Counted from the stretch's first letter, positions 8,244-17,516 are shown. The stretch is DNA of 54,770 nt from Sphingopyxis terrae subsp. terrae NBRC 15098 (GCF_001598815.1 NZ_BCZQ01000034.1:1-54770), one strand, 5' to 3'. Notes: a model not told the origin generated them from the letters alone. A program made the numbers and translations.

Positions 8244-9287
8244 TCACGCCGCCTTCGCCACCTTGGCGAACCGCTCATCGACCTCACTGGGCGTGGCGGC
8301 GAACACGGTCCAGTCGCCATAGTAGATGCCGTCATATTCGACATAGTCGTCGAAGATGGTCAGGCGCCAATCACAGAGCGGACCCGCGACGTTGGACAAT
8401 CCGCGTGCGCACCATTCGGCCATGACCGCCGGGAAGAATCGGTCCATGACATCGGGAGCCGCCGCGAACTTGACGTCGCACATATAGGTCGTGTGCACAT
8501 AGGCGAGCGGGCCGATCACCGGTCCTTCGCTCCCCCAGTCTTCAAGATTTTCGTCGGGATCCTTGCGGCCGTGATAGAGATGCAGGTAGAGTCCGGGCGC
8601 CTCCGGGACAGGCGAGGTCGCGTCGGTGTCCCCGGCAGTATCGTGCGGCTCGCCAAGCACGCGCGCCGCAATCCAGTCCCGATAGCCAAGGCGTGTGTCG
8701 TCGTTCGCGATCTGGTATTTCCAATCCGCGAGCGGGTGGGCTGGATACTCGGTCCAGGCATCACGTTCCAGGTGAGGCGGGTCGCTCGGCGCGGACTGCC
8801 CGAGCGCCGCCGACAAGGCCTCGCTTGTCGAATGCATCTCGATGCGATCCGCGAAGATGGCGCACCAGCCGCCGCCAAACTCGCCCTCGCGAGGTTTGGA
8901 GCAGCTTTCCGACCATTCGAAACCGATAGCGGCGCGAAGAAGGGATTCGGCGCAGCACCGATGGATGACCGTTGCGACCGGGTCGGGCTGGAAGGTTGGC
9001 GTGCCATAGATATGCGCGATCTGACCGACCCCGTCGATCGACGCAGTTCCCGCCTCGAAACGGGCACCGAAATCGGGAAAATACGCATCGCAGAATATCG
9101 TGCCAAGGCCGCTCCACAGATCATCTTCGTCTTCAGGAGGAAAGAGTTCGAGGATTTTCGGGCTTGGCGCCGGTGCGACGATACCGCTCATCATGTCGCT
9201 GGCCGCCCCGAATATCTCCTTGAGCAGCGCCAGCTCGGCATCTGTGCAGGCGAAGCTGAAGCTTGCCTCGAGATAATGTTCAGCCAT
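8244..9287 (-). CDS. Hypothetical plasmid-type protein (347 aa)
   Basis: The protein seems to have two similar-looking halves: an N-terminal domain (about 1-215, with SFACTDAELALLKEIF and DDLWSGLGTIFCDAYFP) and a C-terminal domain (about 225-347, with GLYLHLYHGRKDP and GPLAYVHTTYMCDVKF). I recall similar proteins from large alphaproteobacterial plasmids but no function. GGAG is 7 nt before the ATG at 9287; an ATG at 9293 is too close to it. The start overlaps the stop of the upstream gene by 8 nt, suggesting coupling. Confidence 0.65.
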   Translation of the reverse strand: MAEHYLEASFSFACTDAELALLKEIFGAASDMMSGIVAPAPSPKILELFPPEDEDDLWSGLGTIFCDAYFPDFGARFEAGTASIDGVGQIAHIYGTPTFQPDPVATVIHRCCAESLLRAAIGFEWSESCSKPREGEFGGGWCAIFADRIEMHSTSEALSAALGQSAPSDPPHLERDAWTEYPAHPLADWKYQIANDDTRLGYRDWIAARVLGEPHDTAGDTDATSPVPEAPGLYLHLYHGRKDPDENLEDWGSEGPVIGPLAYVHTTYMCDVKFAAAPDVMDRFFPAVMAEWCARGLSNVAGPLCDWRLTIFDDYVEYDGIYYGDWTVFAATPSEVDERFAKVAKAA

Positions 9288-9762
9288 CGCCATTCTCCCG
9301 GCACAAGGACGGGCTTTCGCGGGTTCCGATGGACAAGGGCGGCAGAGCGAAATCGCCCGCTTGAAACCAGGCGCTCGCCGCAGCGATCGAACCAAGGTCG
9401 TTCAGCTCTCGTTGATTGAGGACGATCTGGTCAGCGTCATTTACCTCGTAGTGTCGGGGCGCCCGATCGCCCGTATGAACCGCGCGCTCGGGTCCGAATG
9501 CGCCGGAACACGCGTCCGAGCGCCGAACGAAGGCGATGCCGTGATTGCAGCAGAAGGCTTCGACACATTCGAACTGACCGCCGATCAGTTCATAGGCACA
9601 AACCTCCAGGATATGCCCGTCGGCAATATGGGAAAACTCGATCGAATTCCCTTCCCAATCGGCTTTCCCGCCATCGCATTCGATAGCTTCGAGAAGCGCG
9701 GGTATCAGATTGCGAGAAATCGTGCCGCCGATCCGGATCATGGCGGATGCCCGGTCTGCCAT
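9280..9762 (-). CDS. Hypothetical protein (160 aa)
   Basis: The start MADRASAMIRIGGTI at 9762 has GGAGG about 6 nt upstream; an earlier in-frame ATG at 9774 overlaps that site. The N-terminal part (residues 8-75) looks like a small alpha/beta domain (GGTISRNLIPALLEAI, then ILEVCAYELIGGQFE), the rest is Cys- and His-containing without a clear metal pattern. No family recognised. A G-rich leader element is 55 nt upstream, and the gene overlaps the 347-aa gene. Confidence 0.6.
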   Translation of the reverse strand: MADRASAMIRIGGTISRNLIPALLEAIECDGGKADWEGNSIEFSHIADGHILEVCAYELIGGQFECVEAFCCNHGIAFVRRSDACSGAFGPERAVHTGDRAPRHYEVNDADQIVLNQRELNDLGSIAAASAWFQAGDFALPPLSIGTRESPSLCRENGDG

Positions 9763-10048
9763 GGGAACCTCCATCTTCTTGGTGGTCGGCAGACAATTCC
9801 GCCGCCACTCCCCGCTCCACCCCCTTCCCTCCTTCGGAGAATTGCTTTCGCGGGGCGAGCATGGAGGCGCGTAGGTTCCGCGTTTGACGAGCCAAGTTCA
9901 GCAAGTCCCCCCTCGTCGAGAAGCTCGAATATGGTGCAATCGGTCGGCAAGGTCGCGGGCGGCATGCTCGCCCGGCTTCCAGCACGGGCATCGCGGTGTC
10001 GAAACCGTCGACGAACTGCCGGTCGACCTGCCCATAGGCCCGCGACAT
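9738..10048 (-). pseudogene. Possible frameshifted small gene upstream of the 160-aa gene
   Basis: A strong site (GGGAGAGG) precedes an ATG at 10048, but the frame it opens (MSRAYGQVDRQFVDG) soon looks non-coding. A second frame gives WKPGEHAARDLADRLHH near 9975-9930 and stops at 9898. A third continues with FELLDEGGLAELGSS. Joined by a +1 step at about 9930 the last two make one natural helical protein. This could be a decayed gene, a sequence error, or real frameshifting. The G-rich leader element at 9817 lies within the tail. Confidence 0.35.
9817..9832 (-). repeat. G-rich leader element, copy 4 (exact core)
   Basis: The minus strand reads GGAGGGAAGGGGGTGG, identical to copies 3 and 6, and is 55 nt before the 160-aa gene start. 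A further GGGG follows 5 nt on. Confidence 0.7.
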
Positions 10049-10075
10049 GACCCTCTCCCTATGAGAGGTTCGATT

Positions 10076-13000
10076 TCACTGTGGCGGCTCGGCGATGATG
10101 GTGCTCAGGATTTCATCGGCCTTTCCCGCCGGGAGGAAGAGCCGGGTCTTGTATGCAATCACCTCGCTGAACGCGCCGCGCGCTTTCAGCCATTCGCGGT
10201 CCTGAGGCCGGAAGTCCCGGATCTCGATCCGGCGGCTGTCGTTCACCATCGCCGACACGAGACGTGCGCCGTGCAGCCCAGGGATCAAGGCGCCGTCGCC
10301 ATGCCGGGCAGCCTCGATCAGTTCGCCAGGCGTGAGCATGATCGAGGAAGTGAGGCCGAAAGCCGATTGCAGCTTCTCGATCGCCCCGGGCATGACGATG
10401 CGGCCGAGGATCGACGTCCCCGCCGCGTCGTCGATCCGCCAGACACGAACGTCGTCCTGCGGCAGTTTGTTCCAGACGGGGAGCAGGAGACCCGTTGCGA
10501 CACTGATCGTCTCGATATCGACCTTGTCGAGCGCCTCGGTCACTTCGGCTTCCCAGAAGCTCTGGAAGCTCTTGCGGTCGATCTCCTCCCAGTGCGTGTG
10601 CGCGAGCCCGGCAAGCTGGATGCGGTTCGAACCTGTCGGGCGGACAAGCTCCATCATCTTGACGGGCCTCCCGTCGTCGTCGGTGATCGACCAGGACGGA
10701 ACGCAAAGGGCGACGCGCCCGGAACGGCTGTTCCGCAGAGACCGGCCATCCGCGGAACCGCCCCAGATCTTGTCAAGGCGCGCCCACCCCGTGACGCGCG
10801 GTTTGAGGTGAAGCTCGAGGCGGAGCAGCCGGGTCTCGGCGCCGGATACCGGATCCTCCCTCAGCACCTGCTGCGAGAGCTCGACGATACGCTCGGCGCG
10901 GATCGCCTCGACGCCAAGATCAAGCGTGCCGGCCTCGCGAGCGGCGTCGACGCGGGCCTGGATGAGCCCCATATATTCCTCGAAAATGGCATCCTGGGTC
11001 GCGATGCGTAGCGCGAGGATGCGGTTCAGCCAGCGCTGGATCGGCGGCAGCTTGTCGAGCAGGGTTCCATTCTCGTCGACGAGCTTCAGGCCCGTGATAA
11101 TCTGGAACTTCTCGAGACCGATGCTCGCGAGCTTGCCGGCATGGAGCAGATGATACCATTGGGTCAGCGCTTCGCGAGCATAGCTGCTTTCGAGATTATC
11201 CGCGGGGTCGAATAGATTCTGGCCGCCGGTCTGACGCTGGCCGCGCGTGAGCGCGCCGAGGGTATCGAGACGGCGCGCGATGGTGCTGATGAAGCGGCGT
11301 TCGCCCTTGCAGGTAGTCGTGACCGGCCGGAACACCGGCGGCTTCCACTGGTACGTCCGATGCGTGCGGCCGAGACCCTGGATCGCGATGTCGGCGCGCC
11401 AGCCCGGTTCGAGCAGGAAATGGATGCGCCGCTTGTTCGCGGTCGGACAATCCAGGTCGGCGTGATAGGAGCGCCCGGTGCCGCCCGCTTCCGAGAAGAC
11501 GAGGATCGGCTTGCGTCCTGACATGAAGGCGTCGGTCTCGGCGATATTGGAACTGGCGCTGCGGCGCTCGAGCTTCTGTCGGCCTTGCCCGTCAATGACA
11601 ACGCGACGGCTGCGGCCAGTGACTTCTGCGACCGCGTCGGTTCCGAAATGCGCGATAAGGAAGTCGAGCGCGGCCGGGACCGGCGGCATCGAACAGAGGC
11701 TTTCGACCAGATTATCGCGCGCCTCGACCGCTTCCTGGCAGAGGACAGCATTGCCGTCGCCATCGTGCATCGGCTCGGAGCGCAATGCTCCGTCGGATGA
11801 GCGAAAGGCGCGCATCTGACGCGTCGGGAAGGCTGTCTTCAGATAATCGATCAGCGTATCGAGCGGCGAGACGTCGATCGCGAGGTTGGCGCGTTCGTCC
11901 GGCGAAAGGCCCGCAAGGCGGCGCTCGAGGATCGCCTCGGCCGTGCTGGTCAATTGCACGACGGCGACATGGCCTGCTGCCAGCTCCTCCTCGATCGAAC
12001 GAACGACGGTCGGCATTTTCATCGCGATCAGCACTTGGGAGAAGAAGCGCTGCTTGGCGCTCTCGAACCGGCTGAGCGCCGATCCCTTGGCCATGGCATT
12101 CATCGTCTCGCCCGACATGCGGTCGACAATGTTCGACGCCTTCAGCACCTCGTCGAGGTTCTGGTGAACGATCGCCCAGGCGTCGGCATAGGCATCGTAG
12201 ATCTCTATCTGGTCGGGCGTCAGCCGATGCTCGAGCGGGTCATATTCTACGCCGGCGAAACTGAGCGCACGCGCCGTGTAGAGACCCATGGACTTGAGGT
12301 CGCGGGCGACGATTTCCATCGCCGCGATACCGCCGTCGGTCATCGCAGCGAGAAAAGCGTCGCGGTTCACGAAGGCCGTGTCGGGCCCCCAAAGCCCGAG
12401 CCGCGAGGCATAACTCAGATTCTCGGGCTTGGTGGCGCCGGTGGCCGATTCATAGACCACCCGGGCGCGCGGCAGTGCGTTCTGCAGGCGCACTCCGGCC
12501 AATCCCTGTTCAGACCCCTTGGCCTGGCGATATTCGTCTTTGGTGCCCGCCGCATTGCCCATCGAATGGGATTCGTCGAACAGGATCACGCCCTCGAAAG
12601 TGCCTTCCGCCCATTGGAGGATCTGCTGGAGACGTGAGCATTGATCGTGACGCTGCGAGCGGAGCGTCGCATAGGTGAGGAAGAGGATGCCGCTCGCCAT
12701 GCCGATCGACTGCCCAAGCGGAAAGGCATCGAGCGGCTGGATGTCGATCGGAAGGCCGCCGAGCGCGGTCCAGTCGCGGCGCGCGTCTTCAAGGAGCGTC
12801 GCGCCCTTCGATATCCAGACGGCGCGGCGGTTGCCGCAGTTCCACTGGTCGCGGATGATAGCGGCGCCCTCGCGGCCCTTGCCGACGCCGGTGCCGTCGC
12901 CGATGAAGAAACCCATGCGATAGGCGTGCCCGTCGGCATCCTCGCGGAGTTGGTCGCCCGCCTCGTTGGGCACGAATCGGCCCGGCAGGTCGCGCGAGAA

Positions 13001-14371
13001 GGCATCGCCAGCATAGATGATCGCTTCGAGTTGGGCGTCGGACAGCGCGCTGCTTGCCCGCTTCTGGAAGAGCGGCCGATATCGCGGGATCGGCGGCAGC
13101 ACCGACGCCATGGCAAGCGATTCCACGAGATTGTCCGGATGCGGCGTCGCGCCCGGTATATCGATGCGCGCAAGCCGCCAGGGAGCGTAGATGCCGACCG
13201 GATCGCCGACCGGAAGCGGCGCGTCGCGAACCGAGTAAGCAAGCGGCTCGGCGCGATCGTCCTTCGCGGCGATCCGCGACGGCGCGATGACCTTGGGGCT
13301 CGCGAGCCCGGAAAAGAGCGATGCCGATCCGGATTTGAGCGCCGGACGGAACGGGATCACCGCCGGGGTGGCCGGGGGCGGCTCATCGGACGATCCCAAT
13401 CGCGGCGGGAGCGCGAGCACGATGGGCAGCGCCGCCTCGATCGAGTCGACGGTGTGGCGTTCGGTCTCGCCGATCCAGCCCTTGTCGAAGACGATCAGCC
13501 GAACGGCGATGCCGGTGCCATGCTTGACGTACGGGCGGCCGAGAATGGTGATCTCAACGCGCGGACGTCCGATCTCGGCGACCGAGACATAGCCGCGGGC
13601 ACCGCTGCCGTCGTGCGCGAATCCCGGCGACATAATCGCAACGCAGCGTCCGCCGTCGGCAAGACGGAGGAGCGCGGAGCGAAGGTGGCGAGCGCCGGCA
13701 TGGCGATCCTCGCCGCGGCCTTCGCTACGGCTGAAGGGCGGATTGATCAGGACGACGGTCGGACGGACATCCGGCGGCAGCCGGTCGTGAATGAATTCGG
13801 CATCGTGTGTGGTGACGTCGCTGTTCGTCACGAGAGCGAGCAGTGCGGCGCGGCAGGCATCGCGTTCGTTGAGCGTTACGGAGGCGCCCGTGGCGATCGC
13901 GCGGGCGGCGAGCATGCCGGTGCCCGCCGACGGTTCGAGCACATGGTCGTCGGCCGTAATCGCCGCTGCACGTGTCGCTAGCCAGCCCAGCGCGTCTGGC
14001 GTGCTGAACTGTTGCATCTCGACTTGATGCTCGCTGCGATAGGTCTGCGTTGGTAGCGCCTTCTCGAATGCAAGAATGGCTGCGAAGGCATCTTCGGGCG
14101 GGCAGTCCGGGTTCTGGTCTTCACCGAGCGACAACATGTTCGAAGCCTGCGCCGCTTCGAGCGCATCATAGGCGTCGCGCATCGACCAGTGTCCGTCGGC
14201 ATCGGATCCGCCGAACGCCTCCGACATGAGCCCTTTGAGCAGCGAACGGGTGACCGAATGCGGGTCGGCGAGCCGGGATTGCAGAGCCCGCGCTACGCCG
14301 TGAAGACGCTCGGCCTTTTCCCGGGCGCTGGAATCAGGGGTCTCGGCGAGATTGAGAAGCGGAAGGGTCAT
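10076..14371 (-). CDS. DarB-like N6-methyltransferase fused to Strawberry-notch helicase
   Basis: The 1431-residue protein has an N-terminal N6-adenine methyltransferase domain: a QQFSTPDAL segment at 120-128, the AdoMet-binding LEPSAGTGM at 145-153 and catalytic NPPF at 210-213. It is followed by an SF2 helicase of the Strawberry-notch type: Walker A GDGTGVGKG at 491-499, DESH at 599-602, SATGA near 643 and the C-terminal QGLGRTHR at 998-1005. The same domain pairing is found in phage P1 DarB, which shields incoming DNA from type I restriction, so antirestriction is a reasonable inference. The start at 14371 has AGGAG 9 nt upstream; a longer frame to 14551 would run through a terminator. All catalytic motifs look intact. 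Confidence 0.85.
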   Translation of the reverse strand: MTLPLLNLAETPDSSAREKAERLHGVARALQSRLADPHSVTRSLLKGLMSEAFGGSDADGHWSMRDAYDALEAAQASNMLSLGEDQNPDCPPEDAFAAILAFEKALPTQTYRSEHQVEMQQFSTPDALGWLATRAAAITADDHVLEPSAGTGMLAARAIATGASVTLNERDACRAALLALVTNSDVTTHDAEFIHDRLPPDVRPTVVLINPPFSRSEGRGEDRHAGARHLRSALLRLADGGRCVAIMSPGFAHDGSGARGYVSVAEIGRPRVEITILGRPYVKHGTGIAVRLIVFDKGWIGETERHTVDSIEAALPIVLALPPRLGSSDEPPPATPAVIPFRPALKSGSASLFSGLASPKVIAPSRIAAKDDRAEPLAYSVRDAPLPVGDPVGIYAPWRLARIDIPGATPHPDNLVESLAMASVLPPIPRYRPLFQKRASSALSDAQLEAIIYAGDAFSRDLPGRFVPNEAGDQLREDADGHAYRMGFFIGDGTGVGKGREGAAIIRDQWNCGNRRAVWISKGATLLEDARRDWTALGGLPIDIQPLDAFPLGQSIGMASGILFLTYATLRSQRHDQCSRLQQILQWAEGTFEGVILFDESHSMGNAAGTKDEYRQAKGSEQGLAGVRLQNALPRARVVYESATGATKPENLSYASRLGLWGPDTAFVNRDAFLAAMTDGGIAAMEIVARDLKSMGLYTARALSFAGVEYDPLEHRLTPDQIEIYDAYADAWAIVHQNLDEVLKASNIVDRMSGETMNAMAKGSALSRFESAKQRFFSQVLIAMKMPTVVRSIEEELAAGHVAVVQLTSTAEAILERRLAGLSPDERANLAIDVSPLDTLIDYLKTAFPTRQMRAFRSSDGALRSEPMHDGDGNAVLCQEAVEARDNLVESLCSMPPVPAALDFLIAHFGTDAVAEVTGRSRRVVIDGQGRQKLERRSASSNIAETDAFMSGRKPILVFSEAGGTGRSYHADLDCPTANKRRIHFLLEPGWRADIAIQGLGRTHRTYQWKPPVFRPVTTTCKGERRFISTIARRLDTLGALTRGQRQTGGQNLFDPADNLESSYAREALTQWYHLLHAGKLASIGLEKFQIITGLKLVDENGTLLDKLPPIQRWLNRILALRIATQDAIFEEYMGLIQARVDAAREAGTLDLGVEAIRAERIVELSQQVLREDPVSGAETRLLRLELHLKPRVTGWARLDKIWGGSADGRSLRNSRSGRVALCVPSWSITDDDGRPVKMMELVRPTGSNRIQLAGLAHTHWEEIDRKSFQSFWEAEVTEALDKVDIETISVATGLLLPVWNKLPQDDVRVWRIDDAAGTSILGRIVMPGAIEKLQSAFGLTSSIMLTPGELIEAARHGDGALIPGLHGARLVSAMVNDSRRIEIRDFRPQDREWLKARGAFSEVIAYKTRLFLPAGKADEILSTIIAEPPQ

Positions 14372-14420
14372 GGAAGATCTCCTGAACGGGCTCCGGGGCA
14401 CCTGCCCCCGCCGCACACAG

Positions 14421-14438
14421 CCCTCCCCCCTCTCCTCC
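14421..14438 (-). repeat. G-rich leader element, copy 5
   Basis: The minus strand reads GGAGGAGAGGGGGGAGGG, 50 nt before the methyltransferase-helicase start and just after the terminator of the ParB-like gene. Confidence 0.55.
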
Positions 14439-14456
14439 AGGGTGGAAGGCGGCATG

Positions 14457-14488
14457 AAAAAGGGGCCGCGACGCGTGGTCACGGCCCC
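14457..14488 (-). terminator. Rho-independent terminator after the ParB-like gene
   Basis: On the minus strand GGGGCCG and CGGCCCC form a 7-bp GC stem with a 13-nt loop, followed at once by TTTTT. It begins 22 nt past the ParB-like stop codon, separating that gene from the methyltransferase-helicase transcript. Confidence 0.75.
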
Positions 14489-14510
14489 AATCGAGGTCGG
14501 CTTTGCCGGG

Positions 14511-16532
14511 TCAGGCCGCGTCGGCGATCGGTTCGTCCTCGTCGCCATCACCGACCGCTTCGTCGTCGAACGTTATTTCGGCGGCATCAGCAGGCTCCAG
14601 GTCGGCATCGTCGTTCGCCAGCGCAGCGACGGGATGCTCGAAGCGCATCGCGTCGGGAAGCCAGGCGAGCGCCTTTTCCTTGACGTCGGCTTCCACGATG
14701 ATGTTGCCCGCGAAGAGCTGTTCGGCCGAGGATGCAAGGAGATCCTTCTTTGACGCGCCATAGCGTTGGCCGAGTTCGCTGCCGCCAATTTCCGCGAACA
14801 GGTCGAGGATCGTCGTCTTGGTGAGCCGCTTGAAGTAATTCTTCGCGGTCGGTCGCCACCAGGCGGCGACATCGATCCCGAGCTTGCAGCCGAGATGGTC
14901 GACGAAATCGCTGCCGGTCGTCTTGGCGGGCACGGCGTGGATCGTACGGGCGATCGCCCAACCCAGCCATGCCGCGCGTGCTTCCTCACCAAGCGCACAG
15001 AAGGCATCGTAGCGGCCAGTGACACCGGCATCGGGGTCGATCCAGCTCCGATCGAGTCCGGCTTCGAGCTTAGCCCATTCCTCGGCCGCCGTCGTGCCGC
15101 TCTCGAACCCGATGACGCGCGACGGCGCCGCATCGGCCCTCAGTTCGCTCGCGAGATCGCTCGCCCCGTAACGCCGCTGCGCGGCATCGACCATCACGAA
15201 CGTCCCGAGATCGAGCGCGAACCGCGGGTCGCTGGCGACATGGACGCGGAGCAGTTCCGCCTTCATCGTTGCGAGTTCGTCAGCAAGCCGCTGGCTGATC
15301 GCGGGTTTGCCTGATGCTCCGCCAGGAGCCGCATCGTCGCGGTCATCGTCCGAGTCATCGGTTTCGCTCATCGCTTCGGGGGTTCGGTAGACCTGATGAT
15401 GAACCCGGGGCTGGCCATCCTCACCGAGGACGACGAAGGCGAGCGCCGAGGCCTTCTGGTCATCGGACAACACCGGCGGACGATTCTGGATTTCACGGAG
15501 TTCGGATTCCAGATCGCGATAACGCTGTTCGTCATCATCGGTGATGCCGTCGTCGCTTTCGTTCGCGGCTTCGCCGATGATGGTCATTTCGGCCTCGATC
15601 TCGGCGCAGCGCGCTTCATCCTCTGCCGTGGGTGGCGGAATCTCTCCGCGAACCGGGCTCAGACCGTCAAGCTCGATGTAGGAGACGCGCGTCGTCGGCA
15701 GCGCACGGATTTCGCCAAAACCCTCACGTTCGCGGATAGCCTCGGCTTCGACCGCGAGTTTTTCATCCGTCAGCCGGTCGAGTATGTCACCGTCGATCCA
15801 GTTTTCGGACGCGCTGTCGGAGAAGAGGTCGGAGTCGATCCGTCCGCCCGCTTCGAGATAAGCTTCGCGGCCGACAAGCAGCGCCTTGGGGTCACCGCCG
15901 CGATAGCTGCCGGAGGCGAGCTCGCGCCGGATGGTGTAGACGTCGTCCCCGTAATAGCTGTCCTGATACTGCTCGAACACACGGGCCTGACGAACGGTGT
16001 CGGACGTGCTGCCATAGGCCTTGGCGACCTCGAGCGTGATGTCGCCCTTGCGGAGCGCCTCGAAGATCGTCTCGTGAAGATCGGCGAGACGAACGCGCCC
16101 GAGCACGAAACGCTCGGTCTTGCCGAACCGCGCGGCAACCTGCGCGGGGGTTTTGCCTTCCTTCTCGATCATATTCTTGAAGGCCGTGCATTCATCGGCG
16201 GCGGTCATCGGCAGCTTCTGGTTTTCAGCGAGGCTGAGCTCGATGGCGTTTTTCGCGTCCGGCATCACCATAACCGGCACGCAGAAGTCTTCGGGAAGCT
16301 GGCCCTTTTCGATCAGGGCATGAACCCGCGCGAGACGCCGGCCGCCGCCGAAAATGCTGTAGCTGTCCTTCTTGCGTTTTATTGCGGTGCCAATCAGGTT
16401 CTGGAGCACGAAGCCGGCTTGGCCGATCATCGCTTCCAGTTCGGCGTCGGCGTCGGAGTCGCTTTCCGTTCGGACATTCAGCGGGGAAGCGACGCAGTTA
16501 CGCGCAAGCGCGTATACGATCGGATATGTCAT
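14511..16532 (-). CDS. Large ParB/RepB-like protein (673 aa)
   Basis: The N-terminal 170 residues form a ParB-type module: GGGRR at 62-66 and ENQK at 103-106 correspond to ParB boxes I and II (the CTP-binding fold), and TPAQVAARFGKTERFVLGRV (128-147) is the helix-turn-helix. The remaining 500 residues are unlike chromosomal ParB; they include an acidic linker (about 325-430) and a helical C-terminal domain with AAWWRPTAKNYFKRL. No ParA gene is adjacent, so plasmid-style partitioning is doubtful; long ParB-like proteins on mobile elements may act as regulators or nucleases. AGGAG lies 8 nt before the ATG. It follows the primase-like gene by 31 nt. Confidence 0.8.
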   Translation of the reverse strand: MTYPIVYALARNCVASPLNVRTESDSDADAELEAMIGQAGFVLQNLIGTAIKRKKDSYSIFGGGRRLARVHALIEKGQLPEDFCVPVMVMPDAKNAIELSLAENQKLPMTAADECTAFKNMIEKEGKTPAQVAARFGKTERFVLGRVRLADLHETIFEALRKGDITLEVAKAYGSTSDTVRQARVFEQYQDSYYGDDVYTIRRELASGSYRGGDPKALLVGREAYLEAGGRIDSDLFSDSASENWIDGDILDRLTDEKLAVEAEAIREREGFGEIRALPTTRVSYIELDGLSPVRGEIPPPTAEDEARCAEIEAEMTIIGEAANESDDGITDDDEQRYRDLESELREIQNRPPVLSDDQKASALAFVVLGEDGQPRVHHQVYRTPEAMSETDDSDDDRDDAAPGGASGKPAISQRLADELATMKAELLRVHVASDPRFALDLGTFVMVDAAQRRYGASDLASELRADAAPSRVIGFESGTTAAEEWAKLEAGLDRSWIDPDAGVTGRYDAFCALGEEARAAWLGWAIARTIHAVPAKTTGSDFVDHLGCKLGIDVAAWWRPTAKNYFKRLTKTTILDLFAEIGGSELGQRYGASKKDLLASSAEQLFAGNIIVEADVKEKALAWLPDAMRFEHPVAALANDDADLEPADAAEITFDDEAVGDGDEDEPIADAA

Positions 16533-16563
16533 AGTCCGTCTCCTGGCGGCGGAGGCCCGACCA

Positions 16564-17481
16564 TCAGGCCACTCGGCGCCGCCAGTCCCCCACCCCCTTC
16601 CCTCCTTCCCGTAGGACATCGTTCCAGTCGTTCCGCCCGTGCCACGGCCAGATCGTGCCGATCTGCCGCCCGGGTGCCGTATAGGCCTCGGTTGCAAGCG
16701 GCACGGCCAAGCGTCCCGCATTGTCATTGTCGGGGAGCAGGATGAGGCGGTTCACGGATTTCGGGATGGCAACATGGGGGAGGCGTTCATTGCCGAGCGT
16801 CGCCCAGACCGGGATGCCGAGCAGAATCATCGCCGAAACCGCTGTCTCGACACCTTCGGCAATCCCAAGCGTCTCGGTGGCGGAAGCGAGCCGAACAGCA
16901 CCGGCGCAGGGGTTGCCTAGCAGGCGTCGAGGATGGCGAAGGTCGCGTGCACGCCGCCCGCGGGCATCGAGAAAGGTCCTCTGGACGGCGAGCAGACCGG
17001 AATCGTCGGTAACGGCGGCGAGCATCGCCGGGCGAAACCGTGCCGCCTTGCCCTTGCCGAGCGGAGTTCGGTCGCAGAAGCGCAAAGAGTCGAGCGCGAT
17101 GTGAATCGACCGATTGCGTAGGTAGGTCTCGGCGATAGTCCAATTTATCGGCCGTCCGACCCTCCAAAGATCGAAGGCGCGCTTTTGCAGCCATCGGTCG
17201 AGCTTGAACTGCTTGGCGATTCCATTGCCCTTTGCGCCCAAGGCATTCGGATCGAGCCGCCGAATGGCGCGCAGCACGTCGCGCGTGTCGCAGCCGGCAA
17301 AGCATTTGAACAAGAGTCGGGTGTCGCCAACGCGAACCGATAGGCTCGGCGTTCGGTCATCGTGGGCTGGGCAGCGACACATTCCAGTCGACCCCTGCCA
17401 GAAACCGCCAAGGCCCCTGACCAGTGCGGCCCCGGCAGCCTCCAATTCGGAATCATGGAGAGTCGAAAGGGCAACAGACAT
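16564..17481 (-). CDS. CHC2 zinc-finger / Toprim primase-like protein
   Basis: The 305-residue protein has a CHC2-type zinc finger (Cys37-x2-His40 with Cys60-x3-Cys64) and a Toprim domain with the catalytic glutamate in GIAEGVETA (E210) and the metal-binding DND at 251-253. This is the layout of the mobile-element primases (DnaG/phage P4-alpha related) without a helicase domain. It would make primers for element DNA, perhaps after transfer. The last codons (EGGKGVG) are written over G-rich leader copy 6, so coding and signal overlap. A G-rich copy also lies 36 nt before its own start. Confidence 0.8.
   Translation of the reverse strand: MSVALSTLHDSELEAAGAALVRGLGGFWQGSTGMCRCPAHDDRTPSLSVRVGDTRLLFKCFAGCDTRDVLRAIRRLDPNALGAKGNGIAKQFKLDRWLQKRAFDLWRVGRPINWTIAETYLRNRSIHIALDSLRFCDRTPLGKGKAARFRPAMLAAVTDDSGLLAVQRTFLDARGRRARDLRHPRRLLGNPCAGAVRLASATETLGIAEGVETAVSAMILLGIPVWATLGNERLPHVAIPKSVNRLILLPDNDNAGRLAVPLATEAYTAPGRQIGTIWPWHGRNDWNDVLREGGKGVGDWRRRVA
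16590..16605 (-). repeat. G-rich leader element, copy 6 (exact core, inside a gene)
   Basis: GGAGGGAAGGGGGTGG on the minus strand, continuing into a total of five G, lies in the 3' codons of the primase-like gene and 58 nt before the ParB-like start. Flanking GGGAA gives four G-runs. Confidence 0.7.
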
Positions 17482-17516
17482 TGGAATTCTCGCAATCAGA
17501 TCAGACTTCGCTCAAG

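Noticed and set aside
14511..17481. Plasmid replication/partition locus
   Set aside because: ParB-like and primase-like genes are present, but no ParA, Rep protein, iterons or parS-like repeats are seen, so no origin is called.
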